Origin: Pseudonocardia oceani
GTDB taxonomy: Bacteria > Actinomycetota > Actinomycetes > Mycobacteriales > Pseudonocardiaceae
NCBI RefSeq assembly: GCF_019263585.2
Contig: NZ_JADQDF010000001.1
Location: 6,392,501 to 6,456,500 of the forward strand
Length of the DNA stretch: 64,000 nt
Direction: 5' to 3'
Shown here: one piece after another, positions 9,781 through 17,724 of the stretch
Position numbering within the stretch: position 1 is the stretch's first letter
How the letters are laid out: every line of letters begins with the position of its first letter
The notes under the pieces: model-generated
Databases searched by the model: none
What the model saw: the letters and a program-made list of their open reading frames with translations, nothing else
Told to the model about the DNA's origin: nothing
Position numbers and translations under genes: made by a program

Positions 9781-11777
9781 GCGCCCTCCTTGTTCAGCGC
9801 CTCGAGCACCGCGGCCGCCGTGCGCGGCCCGAAGCCGGGCAGCGCGGCGATCTCGTCGACGTCGGCGGCCCTGAGCTTGCGCACCGACCCGAAGTGGCGC
9901 AGCAGCGCCCCCCGGCGGGCCGGGCCGAGGCCGGGCACGCCGTCGAGCTCGGAGCTCGTCATCCCCTTGGACCTCTTCTGCCGGTGGTAGGCGATCGCGA
10001 AGCGGTGCGCCTCGTCACGGACGCGCTGGAGCAGGTAGAGCCCCTCGGACGTGCGGGACAGGATCACGGGATCGGACTCTCCGGGCACCCACACCTCCTC
10101 CAGCCGCTTGGCCAGGCCGCACACCGCCACGTCGGTGACGCCCAGGTCCGCGAGGACGTCGGCGGCCGCCTGGGCCTGCGGCGCCGCCCCGTCGACGACG
10201 AGGAGGTTGGGCGGGTAGGCGAACCGGCGGGGGCGCCCCGTCTCGGGGTCGATGCCCGGACGGGCCCCGACGTCGGGATCTTCGCGCGGAGTGGCCGGAC
10301 CATTACCGGCGGCGGCGTCGCGGGGGCCCGCGGGGGCGGTCTCGGCGAGGTAGCGGCGGAACCGGCGGCGCACGACCTCCGCGATCGAGGCGACGTCGCC
10401 CAGCTCGGCGGCGTCCTTGACCTCGAAGCGGCGGTAGTCGGACTTCTTCGCCAGCCCGTCCTCGAACACCACCAGCGAGGCGACGACGTCGGTGCCCTGC
10501 ACGTGGGAGACGTCGATGCACTCGATGCGCAGCGGCGCCGAGTCCAGGCCGAGCCCGTCCTGGATCTCCTGCAGCGCGGCGGAGCGGGCCGTGAGGTCGC
10601 CCGCCCGGCGCAGCTTGTGCTGGGTGAACGCCTCGGCGGCGTTGCGGGCGACGGTCTCGGCCAGCGCCCGCTTGTCGCCGCGCTGGGGCACCCGGATGCC
10701 CACGCGCGAGCCGCGCAGGCCGGTGAGCCAGTCGGTGAGCGCGTCGACGTCGGCGGGGAGCTCGGGCACGAGGATCTCGCGCGGCACGGGCTGCTGCGCG
10801 TCGTCGCTGCCCCCACCCGGCGTCTCGGCGGCCAGGGCGGCCTGCTCGCCGTAGAACTGGGTGAGGAAGCGCTCGACGAGCTGGGGGGTGTCGGTGGGCT
10901 CGACCTTGTCGATCACCCAGCCGCGCTGGCCGCGGACCCGCCCGCCGCGCACGTGGAAGACCTGCACGGCGGCCTCGAGCTCGTCGTCGGCGAACGCGAC
11001 GACGTCGGCGTCGGTGCCGTCGCCCAGCACCACGGCCTGCTTCTCCATGGCCCGCTTGAGCGCGCCGATGTCGTCGCGCAGCCGGGCGGCGCGCTCGAAC
11101 TCCAGCCCCTCCGACGCCTGCGCCATCCGCCGCTCCATCTGGCGGACGAGGTGGTCGGTGCGGCCGGCGAGGAAGTCGCAGAAGTCGTCGACGATGTCGC
11201 GGTGCTGCTGCGCGTCGACCCGCCCGACGCAGGGCGCCGAGCACTTGTCGATGTAGCCGAGCAGGCAGGGCCGCCCGATCTGGCCGTGCCGCTTGAACAC
11301 CCCCGCGCTGCAGGTGCGGGCCGGGAAGACGCGCAGCAGCAGGTCGAGCGTCTCGCGGATGGCCCAGGCGTGGGCGTAGGGCCCGAAGTAGCGGACGCCC
11401 TTGCGGCGCGGCCCCCGGTAGACGTGCAGCCGCGGGAACTCCTCGCCGACCGTGACGGCGAGGACCGGGTAGGTCTTGTCGTCGCGGTAGCGGACGTTGA
11501 ACCGCGGGTCGAACTCCTTGATCCAGTTGTACTCGAGCTGGAGCGCCTCGACCTCGGTGCCGACCACCGTCCACTGGACGTGGGCGGCGGTCGTGACCAT
11601 CTGGCGGGTGCGCGGGTGCAGCCCGGAGAGGTCGGCGAAGTAGGAGTTGAGGCGCTGGCGCAGGCTCTTGGCCTTGCCGACGTAGATGACGCGCCCGTGG
11701 ACGTCGGAGAACCGGTAGACCCCGGGGGCCTCCGGGATCGACCCGGTGGCGGGGCGGTAGCTGGCGGGATCAGGCAT
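9777..11777 (-). CDS. uvrC: excinuclease ABC subunit UvrC
   Basis: UvrC makes both incisions around a DNA lesion in nucleotide excision repair with UvrA and UvrB. The 666-residue protein contains, in order, the GIY-YIG-type 3' nuclease (APGVYRFSD..VIYVGKAKSLR), the UVR coiled-coil region that binds UvrB, the RNase H-like 5' nuclease (IECIDVSHVQGTDVVASLV), and two helix-hairpin-helix motifs at the C-terminus (GLGPARRGALLRHFGS, LPGFGPRTAAAV). The ATG at 11777 begins the family-like sequence; no strong ribosome site precedes it. First gene of the uvrC-rapZ-yvcK-whiA cluster. Confidence 0.96.
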   Translation of the reverse strand: MPDPASYRPATGSIPEAPGVYRFSDVHGRVIYVGKAKSLRQRLNSYFADLSGLHPRTRQMVTTAAHVQWTVVGTEVEALQLEYNWIKEFDPRFNVRYRDDKTYPVLAVTVGEEFPRLHVYRGPRRKGVRYFGPYAHAWAIRETLDLLLRVFPARTCSAGVFKRHGQIGRPCLLGYIDKCSAPCVGRVDAQQHRDIVDDFCDFLAGRTDHLVRQMERRMAQASEGLEFERAARLRDDIGALKRAMEKQAVVLGDGTDADVVAFADDELEAAVQVFHVRGGRVRGQRGWVIDKVEPTDTPQLVERFLTQFYGEQAALAAETPGGGSDDAQQPVPREILVPELPADVDALTDWLTGLRGSRVGIRVPQRGDKRALAETVARNAAEAFTQHKLRRAGDLTARSAALQEIQDGLGLDSAPLRIECIDVSHVQGTDVVASLVVFEDGLAKKSDYRRFEVKDAAELGDVASIAEVVRRRFRRYLAETAPAGPRDAAAGNGPATPREDPDVGARPGIDPETGRPRRFAYPPNLLVVDGAAPQAQAAADVLADLGVTDVAVCGLAKRLEEVWVPGESDPVILSRTSEGLYLLQRVRDEAHRFAIAYHRQKRSKGMTSSELDGVPGLGPARRGALLRHFGSVRKLRAADVDEIAALPGFGPRTAAAVLEALNKEGA

Positions 11778-11934
11778 GGCCGACCCAGGGTAGGACGGCC
11801 CCCCGACAGCCGTGGCGCCCGGGCCGGGACCCGTCCCGGCCGCGCAGGGCATGCTGTCCCCCGTCCGGGTGCACTGCTGACGTGGAGTGACGAGGGATGA
11901 TCGGTAACGCAGACGCCGCCCCGGAAGGCTCCCC

Positions 11935-13236
11935 ATGACCGACCCGAACGGACCATCCCACCCCGGCTGGAACCAGGGCGGCTGGTCCACCGCGCCGCGG
12001 GGTGAGGCCCCCGAGACGGCGCAGTGGCCCGGGGCCGGACCGCAGGGCCCGCCGGAGCCCGGCTGGTCGAACCCGCACCAGCCGCAGCCGTACGGCGGCC
12101 CCCAGCCCTACGGGGCTCCGCAGCCCTACGGGGCCCCCCAGCAGTACGCGGAGACGGCGCAGTACCCCGGCGCAGCCCAGTACCCCGGCGCGCCCCAGTA
12201 CCCCGGCGCGCCCCAGTACCCCGGCGCGCCCCAGTACCCCGGCGCGCCCCAGTACCCGGGGCAGCAGTACCCCGGTGCTCAGCAGTTCGCCGGGCAGCCG
12301 GGCGGCTGGAACCCCGCCCCCGGCGGCTACGGTCCCCCGCCCGCGTCCCCGGGCCGCGGTCGGCGCACCGGGATCATCGTGACCGCCGTGGTGGCCTCCG
12401 TGGCGATCGTGGCGGCCGTCGTCGTGGTGGTCCTGCTCAACCGCGCCCCGGACCCGAACACCCCGCTGGCCCAGGGCACGTCCGCCGGGCCGCTCGTGAT
12501 CCCGGACGACACCGCGGGCGGCGCCACCAGCACGATCACCCTCGACGGGGGCGACGCGCGCGTCGGTCGCCTGGAGGTCGTCCTGGACCTGCAGCACGCC
12601 TACCCCGCCGAGGTCACCGGCGTCCTGACCTCCCCCGCGGGCCGCCAGGCCGTCGTGTTCCCCCGCGCGCCCACCGGCGGGCGGCTCACGCTCTCCACCA
12701 CCGACCCCGCGTCGCCGCTGGTCAACCTGCTGGGCGGCCCGGTCGCCGGCGACTGGGCGCTGACGCTGTCCGATGAGGTCACGGCCGACTCCGGCACGCT
12801 CACGAGCTGGGGCGTCACGGCCTACCCCGCGGCGCCGGACGCCCCGGCGCCCGCCGCGGCCCCGGCCACCGCGTCGGCGACACCCGGGCTCGCCATCCCC
12901 GACGACGACGACTACGTCGGCGCCACCGACGTCCTCGGGCTGAGCGGGTACGGCACGGTCGACCGGATCGCCGTCGACGTCGCCGTCAGCCACGCCATCA
13001 GCAGCGACCTGCGGATCGAGCTGCGCTCACCGCTGGGCCGGACCGTCGTGCTGTCGGAGTACGAGGCGGGCCTCGGCCCGGCGATCGCGCTCACCCTCGA
13101 CTCGGCCACGCCGGGCTCACCGCTCGCGCCGCTGGTCGGCGAGCCGCTGGCCGGGCCGTGGGAGCTGCGCGTGTACGACGGCGTGATTGTGGACGAGGGC
13201 ACGTTCGACCGGTGGGGCGTCACCGTCAACGGCTGA
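11935..13236 (+). CDS. membrane-anchored protein with Q-Y-P-G-A-P repeats and two P/Homo B-type domains
   Basis: The 433-residue product has a proline/glutamine/tyrosine-rich N-terminal region (1-140) with tandem QYPGAP hexapeptides (76-105), one transmembrane segment (about 146-169), and then two domains that look like proprotein-convertase P (Homo B) domains. Each runs from a VIPDD or AIPDDD start through a SPAGR or SPLGR strand to a closing GTLTSWGVT or GTFDRWGVT. P domains usually follow a subtilisin-type protease; no catalytic domain is present. Topology predicts a cytoplasmic tail and outside P domains. GGAAGG stands six bases before the ATG. The role is unknown; domain calls rest on pattern recognition. 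Confidence 0.72.
   Translation: MTDPNGPSHPGWNQGGWSTAPRGEAPETAQWPGAGPQGPPEPGWSNPHQPQPYGGPQPYGAPQPYGAPQQYAETAQYPGAAQYPGAPQYPGAPQYPGAPQYPGAPQYPGQQYPGAQQFAGQPGGWNPAPGGYGPPPASPGRGRRTGIIVTAVVASVAIVAAVVVVVLLNRAPDPNTPLAQGTSAGPLVIPDDTAGGATSTITLDGGDARVGRLEVVLDLQHAYPAEVTGVLTSPAGRQAVVFPRAPTGGRLTLSTTDPASPLVNLLGGPVAGDWALTLSDEVTADSGTLTSWGVTAYPAAPDAPAPAAAPATASATPGLAIPDDDDYVGATDVLGLSGYGTVDRIAVDVAVSHAISSDLRIELRSPLGRTVVLSEYEAGLGPAIALTLDSATPGSPLAPLVGEPLAGPWELRVYDGVIVDEGTFDRWGVTVNG
12160..12249 (+). repeat. 18-base tandem repeat encoding QYPGAP, five units
   Basis: Five consecutive 18-base units (first variant QYPGAA, then four nearly identical units) followed by degenerate QYPGQ and QYPGAQ units. The repeats are in frame, so unit gain or loss would change only tail length. 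Confidence 0.9.
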
Positions 13237-13294
13237 CCCCGTGAGCGCGGCCCGGCCGTCCTGTCGGGGTGGCGTGCTATCCCTTGTCCTCGAC

Positions 13295-13310
13295 ACGAAC
13301 ACGCGTTCGA
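13295..13310. promoter_or_regulatory. LexA/SOS-box candidate
   Basis: The 16 bases ACGAACACGCGTTCGA match the actinobacterial SOS box TCGAAC-N4-GTTCGA at every fixed position but the first. The site ends 12 bases before the ATG of the DUF2786 gene and touches its purine-rich ribosome site, a position where LexA binding would block transcription. Confidence 0.72.
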
Positions 13311-13322
13311 GGGGGTCCTGCG

Positions 13323-14048
13323 ATGGGTGCCGACAAGCTCGACACGGTCCGCAAGCTGCTCGCCAAGGCCGAGCGCGCCGCCACCGCGGAGGAGGCGCGC
13401 GCCTACACGGCCAAGGCCGTGGAGCTCATGGCCCGCCACGGGATCGACGAGGCGCTGCTGGGGAGCGCGCGGCCGGGCGACGACGAGATCGGCGCCACCC
13501 GCATCGCCGTCGACGACCCCTACAGCGCGGGCAAGGCGCGGCTGCTGGGCTGGGTCGGGAGCGCGTTCGGCTGCCGGTGCGTGCTGCACGGCGCGAGCGG
13601 GGGGAAGGCCACGGCGGTCACGGTGTTCGGGCACGCGTCCGACCGGGCCCGCACGGAGCTCCTGCACACGTCGCTGCTGCTGCAGGCCACTTCCCAGCTG
13701 GTCCGCCTGCGCCCGCCCGACGCCCGGGAGTCCGTGGCCGCCTACCGGCGCTCGTGGCTGCACGGGTTCGCCGTGGAGGTGCACCGCAGGCTCACCGAGG
13801 CCCACGAGCGGGCCGAGGCCGACGCCGGCGCCGGGCGGCCCGTCGACGGGCCGTCGGTCGCCCTCGTCCTGGCCGACCGGCGGGAGCGGGTGGACCGCGC
13901 GTGGGCGGAGGCGTTCCCCGACCTGGGGCGCGCGCGGCGGTCGGTGCTGTCCGGCTCGGGCTACGGCGCGGGCGCGCAGGCCGGCTCGCGGGCCGACCTG
14001 GGTCACACCGCGGTACCGCGCTCCCCCGCGGCCGCGGTGGGTGGGTAG
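13323..14048 (+). CDS. DUF2786 domain protein, probably LexA-controlled
   Basis: The 241-residue protein starts with a clear DUF2786 domain (about 4-45: DTVRKLLAKAERAAT, then AKAVELMARHGID), a short helical module of unknown function common in phage and bacterial proteins. The rest is unassigned: a middle part with CRCVLHG and a basic helical part around 115-215. The ATG at 13323 is preceded by GAGGGGG and by a LexA-type palindrome, so DNA-damage induction is inferred. Its 3' end converges on the HAD gene with one base between stops. Confidence 0.75.
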   Translation: MGADKLDTVRKLLAKAERAATAEEARAYTAKAVELMARHGIDEALLGSARPGDDEIGATRIAVDDPYSAGKARLLGWVGSAFGCRCVLHGASGGKATAVTVFGHASDRARTELLHTSLLLQATSQLVRLRPPDARESVAAYRRSWLHGFAVEVHRRLTEAHERAEADAGAGRPVDGPSVALVLADRRERVDRAWAEAFPDLGRARRSVLSGSGYGAGAQAGSRADLGHTAVPRSPAAAVGG

Positions 14049-14049
14049 G

Positions 14050-14775
14050 TCAGGCCGGCAGGGCGAGCAGCCGGTCCACCACGAGGTCGACGCGCGGCGC
14101 GCTGACGTGCGGCGGCTCCACCACCGCCGGCACGCGGCCCTCGAGCCGGGTCGCCAGCGCGCCCACCAGGCCGGCGCGGACGGCGCCGTGGACGTCCCAG
14201 GAGTGCACGGCCACCAGCGCGGTGCGGTCGGGTGCGGACTCGACCTCGCCGCACACCCAGTCGTAGACCCGCGGCGGTGGCTTGAACGCGCCGATGGCCT
14301 CGGCCGAGTGCACGCCGCGCAGGTAGGTGCGCAGGCCGGCGCGGTCCAGCGCGTCGCAGGCCGTCTTCGGGTTGCCGTGGGTGAAGGCATAGGTGGGCAC
14401 CTTGGCCTTGGCCAGCTCCACGAGGGCGGGCTCGACGTCGGGGTGCGGCGGGAGGTGGGCGAAGCCGGCGAGCACGTGGTCCAGGGCCTCGTCCGACAGC
14501 GTGTGGCCGGTGGTGGTGCGCAGCGCGGCGCGGGCCACGTCGCCGAAGGGCGGGGCGGAGCCGGCGAGCGTCAGCGCCATCCCGTCGCGCAGGGTTCGGG
14601 TGAAGAACAGCTCCCACTCGTGGGCAGGGCGGCCGACGTCGACGAACCGGGAGCCCAGGGCGTCGACCTGCAGCATCGTCTCGAACACGTCGAACAGCAC
14701 CACCCGCGGGCGGCGGTCGGCCGCGCGCGGCCGGTCGTCCGGGCCGCGTGCGGCGCTCTGGGCCTCCTGGGTCAT
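14050..14775 (-). CDS. HAD-superfamily hydrolase, haloacid-dehalogenase type II-like
   Basis: The 241-residue product has the HAD motifs: nucleophile region LFDVFETML (motif I), FTHGNP (motif II), the lysine in GAFKPPP (motif III) and VHSWDVHGA (motif IV). The WDVHGA and DVF pattern resembles L-2-haloacid dehalogenases, but this class also acts on phosphate esters and the substrate cannot be read from sequence. It follows the dihydroorotate-dehydrogenase-like gene by 46 bases, in which a GGAAGGAG ribosome site is visible, so the two are probably co-transcribed. Confidence 0.82.
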   Translation of the reverse strand: MTQEAQSAARGPDDRPRAADRRPRVVLFDVFETMLQVDALGSRFVDVGRPAHEWELFFTRTLRDGMALTLAGSAPPFGDVARAALRTTTGHTLSDEALDHVLAGFAHLPPHPDVEPALVELAKAKVPTYAFTHGNPKTACDALDRAGLRTYLRGVHSAEAIGAFKPPPRVYDWVCGEVESAPDRTALVAVHSWDVHGAVRAGLVGALATRLEGRVPAVVEPPHVSAPRVDLVVDRLLALPA

Positions 14776-14821
14776 GCCACTACTCCTTCCGGAGCAAGAT
14801 CGCTGTGGCGGGGATGGTGGC

Positions 14822-15838
14822 TCAGACGGCCGCGACGGCGCGGCGCGGCACCGGCTCCCAGCGCCGAACGGCGTTCAGGACGCGCCGAACGCCCAGCGCG
14901 CGCAGCGGCGCCAGCGCGTAGCCGGGGTAGCTGGCGAGCCACACGGCGCTGCCCAGGCTCACGGCGTCGGCGCCGGCCCAGAAGTACTCGCGGCAGTCGT
15001 CGGCGGTGCGGACCCCGCCCGTCGCGATGATCGGCAGCGTCACCCCGGCCTCGCGGAGCTCGGAGACGACGCGCAGCCCGATCGGCTTGATCGCCCGCCC
15101 GGACAGGCCGCCGTAGCGGTTGGACAGGAACGGCTCGCCGGTGCGCGGGTCCAGGCGCAGCGCCTTGACCGTGTTGATCGCGGTGAGCGCCGAGACGCCG
15201 GCCTTCGCGGCCTGCTGCGCGTTGCGCAGGTAGTCGTAGTCGGGCGAGAGCTTGAGGATCACCGGGTGGTGGCTGCGCGGCACGGCCTCGTCGAGGACGT
15301 CCTGCAGGATCGTCGAGAAGTCGAAGTTGACGTTGTGGCAGCTCACGTTGAGCTCGACGGCGGCGATGTCCCCCGCCGGCACGGCGGCGTTGACGCGGTC
15401 GATGAGCGTGACGAACTCCGCGGCGGAGAACCCGCCGAGGGAGATGATCGTGCGCTGGTCACGGGTGCGGGGGTAGTAGTCGCGCAGGTAGGCGTCGATG
15501 CCGACGTTGCACCAGCCGAACGCGTTGACCCAGCCGCCGTCGGTGCTGCGCAGGACCCGCCCGTAGCGCTTGAGCAGGCCGGGCAGCTCACCGAGCGCGT
15601 AGTCGTCGCGGGTGCTGAAGTGGCCCTCGCGGGGCTCCACGGTGAGCGTGCGGGTCGTGACCGCCCCGAACTCCTCCAGCGGCACGAACAGCGACACCGG
15701 ACTCATGCCGTAGGGCACGAGCGGCGAGTTGGCCACCCCGTAGCCCAGCAGGCTCGACGACGTGACCAGCCGGTTGCGCAGGACGATGTCGCCCAGCCGC
15801 ACCTCGCCGTGGTCCTGGTCCCGCTTCGCTCGCAGCAC
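14822..15838 (-). CDS. dihydroorotate dehydrogenase-family flavoprotein (class 1-like)
   Basis: The 338-residue protein follows the FMN TIM-barrel plan of class 1 dihydroorotate dehydrogenases: TLTVEPREGH, NAFGWCNVGIDAYL, the catalytic-loop-like ELNVSCHNVNF, LKLSPDYDYLRNA, INTVKALRLD, YGGLSGRAIKPIGLRVV and the phosphate-binding IIATGGVRTADD. The pyr operon in this window has no pyrD, and many actinobacteria use a class 2 enzyme elsewhere. So this could be a second enzyme, a dihydropyrimidine-type dehydrogenase, or the real PyrD. Start GTG is provisional; the ribosome site is weak. Confidence 0.78.
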   Translation of the reverse strand: MLRAKRDQDHGEVRLGDIVLRNRLVTSSSLLGYGVANSPLVPYGMSPVSLFVPLEEFGAVTTRTLTVEPREGHFSTRDDYALGELPGLLKRYGRVLRSTDGGWVNAFGWCNVGIDAYLRDYYPRTRDQRTIISLGGFSAAEFVTLIDRVNAAVPAGDIAAVELNVSCHNVNFDFSTILQDVLDEAVPRSHHPVILKLSPDYDYLRNAQQAAKAGVSALTAINTVKALRLDPRTGEPFLSNRYGGLSGRAIKPIGLRVVSELREAGVTLPIIATGGVRTADDCREYFWAGADAVSLGSAVWLASYPGYALAPLRALGVRRVLNAVRRWEPVPRRAVAAV

Positions 15839-15861
15839 GCCCCGATGCTACGTGCGCCGCC

Positions 15862-15900
15862 GTGAGCGGCAACGAGTGCTGCAGCACTCGTCTCCACTCA
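15862..15900. terminator. hairpin terminator after the enoyl-CoA hydratase gene
   Basis: A perfect 20-base palindrome ACGAGTGCTGCAGCACTCGT (15872-15891) with outer GTGAG/CTCAC arms lies immediately 3' of the hydratase stop, before the dihydroorotate-dehydrogenase-like start. It begins with CGTGAGCGGCAAC, as does one arm of the nusB hairpin at 47702-47743. There is no T-run, as is usual in actinobacteria. Confidence 0.65.
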
Positions 15901-15912
15901 CGGGTGCGGGCG

Positions 15913-16782
15913 TCACGGCTGCAGGGGGCTCCAGGGGCGGTCGGGCCACCACGGGTAGCCCTCGGGCATGTCCTCGCCGACCCGGTCGGGGAACTGCGCC
16001 GGCCGCTTGTCCAGGAACGCCTGCACGCCCTCGGCGGCGTCGGCGGACCGGCCGCGCGACAGCATCGCCCACGAGTCGACGCGGTGGGCCTCCATCGGGT
16101 GGTCGGCGCCCAGCATCCGCCACATCGTCTGCCGGGCCAGCGCCACCGACACCGGTGCGGTGTTCTCCGCGATCTCCGCGGCGAGCGCGTACGCGGCGGG
16201 CAGCAGGGCGTCGGCGGCGTGCACGGACCGGACCAGGCGCCCGTCCAGGGCCTCGGCGGCGTCGAACACGCGCCCGGTCACCGCCCACTCGACGGCCCGG
16301 CTGATCCCGACGACCCGCGGCAGGAACCAGCTCGACGCGGCCTCGGGCACGATGCCGCGCCGGGCGAACACGAACCCGAAGCGGGCGGTGTCGGCGGCGA
16401 GGCGGACGTCCATCGGCAGCGTCATCGTGGCGCCGACGCCGACCGCCGGGCCGTTGACCGCCCCGATCACCGGCTTGGCGCTCTCGAAGATCCGCAGGGT
16501 GAGGCGGCCACCGCCGTCGCGGTGGGCGTCCGGGTCGGCCGGGGAAGCAGGGTCGTAGGCGAACGTGCCGCCCCCACCGGCGAGGTCGGCGCCCGCGCAG
16601 AACCCGCGCCCCGCCCCGGTGACGACGACGGCCCGCACGTCGTCGTCGGCGTCGGTGCGGTCGAAGGCCTCCCGCAGCTCGTCGCCCATCCGCGCGGTGA
16701 ACGCGTTGAGCCGCTCGGGCCGGTGCAGCGTCAGCGTCGCCACGCCGTCGGCGACGTCGTAGGTGATCTGCTCGAACTCCAC
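15913..16782 (-). CDS. enoyl-CoA hydratase/isomerase family protein
   Basis: Crotonase-fold protein of 289 residues with TLTLHRPERLNAF, the CoA/oxyanion motif GAGRGFCAGADLAG, NGPAVGVGATMTLPMDV and a RRGIVPEAASSWFLP segment. The two glutamates of classical hydratases appear replaced: the CELA glutamate falls on threonine (GATM) and the QPE glutamate falls outside the motif. A different glutamate is present in VPEAASS, as in other EchA-type proteins of unknown substrate. The GTG start lies 14 bases after the PH-protein stop, so it is probably the last gene of the rib operon; a strong hairpin follows. Confidence 0.88.
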   Translation of the reverse strand: MEFEQITYDVADGVATLTLHRPERLNAFTARMGDELREAFDRTDADDDVRAVVVTGAGRGFCAGADLAGGGGTFAYDPASPADPDAHRDGGGRLTLRIFESAKPVIGAVNGPAVGVGATMTLPMDVRLAADTARFGFVFARRGIVPEAASSWFLPRVVGISRAVEWAVTGRVFDAAEALDGRLVRSVHAADALLPAAYALAAEIAENTAPVSVALARQTMWRMLGADHPMEAHRVDSWAMLSRGRSADAAEGVQAFLDKRPAQFPDRVGEDMPEGYPWWPDRPWSPLQP

Positions 16783-16795
16783 GTCGCGGGGGCGC

Positions 16796-17245
16796 TCAGC
16801 CGCGCGCGGAGGCGTGCAGGGCGCGGAGCCGGCGCATCGCGTCGACCGCCCGCTGCCCGTCGACGGCCTGCACGGCCATGACCGGCACGTACTCGTAGTC
16901 GGGCAGGTCGATCCGGGCCCAGGACGCGCCGTCGGGGAACGCGACGCGCTCCACATCCGACCAGGGAAAGTGCTTCGTCGCCACGACGTTGCGCACCTCG
17001 ATGCCCGCGGCGTCGGCGCGCACCCGCGGCCGGGCCATGAGCAGGCACCCGCCGGCGATGAACAGCCCGATCAGCACGAGCGCGACCTGGTCGGCGAGCC
17101 GGAAGAACACCCCGGTGTCGCTGTTGCGCAGCACGAGCGCGATCGCCGTGAACAGCACGACGATGACCACGGCGGACACCCAGGAGATGACGACGGCGCG
17201 CAGGGGACGGACCGTCAGCCGCTCGTCGGTCGTGGCCACGCTCAC
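16796..17245 (-). CDS. PH-domain membrane protein of the riboflavin operon
   Basis: The 149-residue protein has two transmembrane helices (about 16-37 and 51-70) followed by a short bacterial PH-like beta domain (GIEVRNVVATKHFPWSDVERVAFP). Its GTG start overlaps the ribH stop as GTGA. A comparable membrane protein follows ribH in mycobacteria (Rv1417), so the linkage is old, but no function is established. Nothing in the sequence indicates a transporter. Confidence 0.82.
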   Translation of the reverse strand: MSVATTDERLTVRPLRAVVISWVSAVVIVVLFTAIALVLRNSDTGVFFRLADQVALVLIGLFIAGGCLLMARPRVRADAAGIEVRNVVATKHFPWSDVERVAFPDGASWARIDLPDYEYVPVMAVQAVDGQRAVDAMRRLRALHASARG

Positions 17246-17724
17246 GGCTCCTTCCGCAGGTCGCGCAGGAGCACCGCCGTGTGCAGGGCGGCCAGGCACG
17301 CCTCGGCGCCCTTGTCCTCGGCCGCGCCGGGGCCGCCGGAGCGGTCGAGGGCCTGCTGCACCGTGTCGCAGGTCAGCACCCCGTTGCCGACGGGGGTGCG
17401 CTCGTCGAGCGCGACGCGCGTGAGCCCGGCCGTGACGGCGTCGCACACGTACTCGAAGTGGGGTGTGCCACCGCGCACGACGGCACCCAGCGCGACGACG
17501 GCGTCGTGGGTGCGGGCGAGCTCCTGGCAGACCACGGGCAGCTCGACGGTGCCCGACACCCGCACGACGGTGGGGTCGGCGGCGCCGGCCTCCTTCGCGG
17601 TGTGCAGCGCGCGCTCCAGCAGCAGGTCGACGATATCGGCGTGCCAGCTCGTGGCGGCCACCGCCACCCGCAGCGCCGACGCGTCCGGCAGCGTCCCGAT
17701 CACCGGACGGCCCTCACCGCTCAC
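17242..17724 (-). CDS. ribH: 6,7-dimethyl-8-ribityllumazine synthase
   Basis: Condenses 5-amino-6-ribitylaminouracil with 3,4-dihydroxy-2-butanone 4-phosphate, the penultimate riboflavin step. The 160-residue protein has the family motifs VAATSWHADIVDLLLERAL, VSGTVELPVVCQELA, ALGAVVRGGTPHFEYVC and VGNGVLTCDTVQQALDR. The GTG start overlaps the ribBA stop, and its stop overlaps the PH-domain gene. Confidence 0.97.
   Translation of the reverse strand: MSGEGRPVIGTLPDASALRVAVAATSWHADIVDLLLERALHTAKEAGAADPTVVRVSGTVELPVVCQELARTHDAVVALGAVVRGGTPHFEYVCDAVTAGLTRVALDERTPVGNGVLTCDTVQQALDRSGGPGAAEDKGAEACLAALHTAVLLRDLRKEP

Noticed and set aside
12160..12249. CRISPR-like array
   Set aside because: The repeats are contiguous, in frame, 18 bases long and without spacers.
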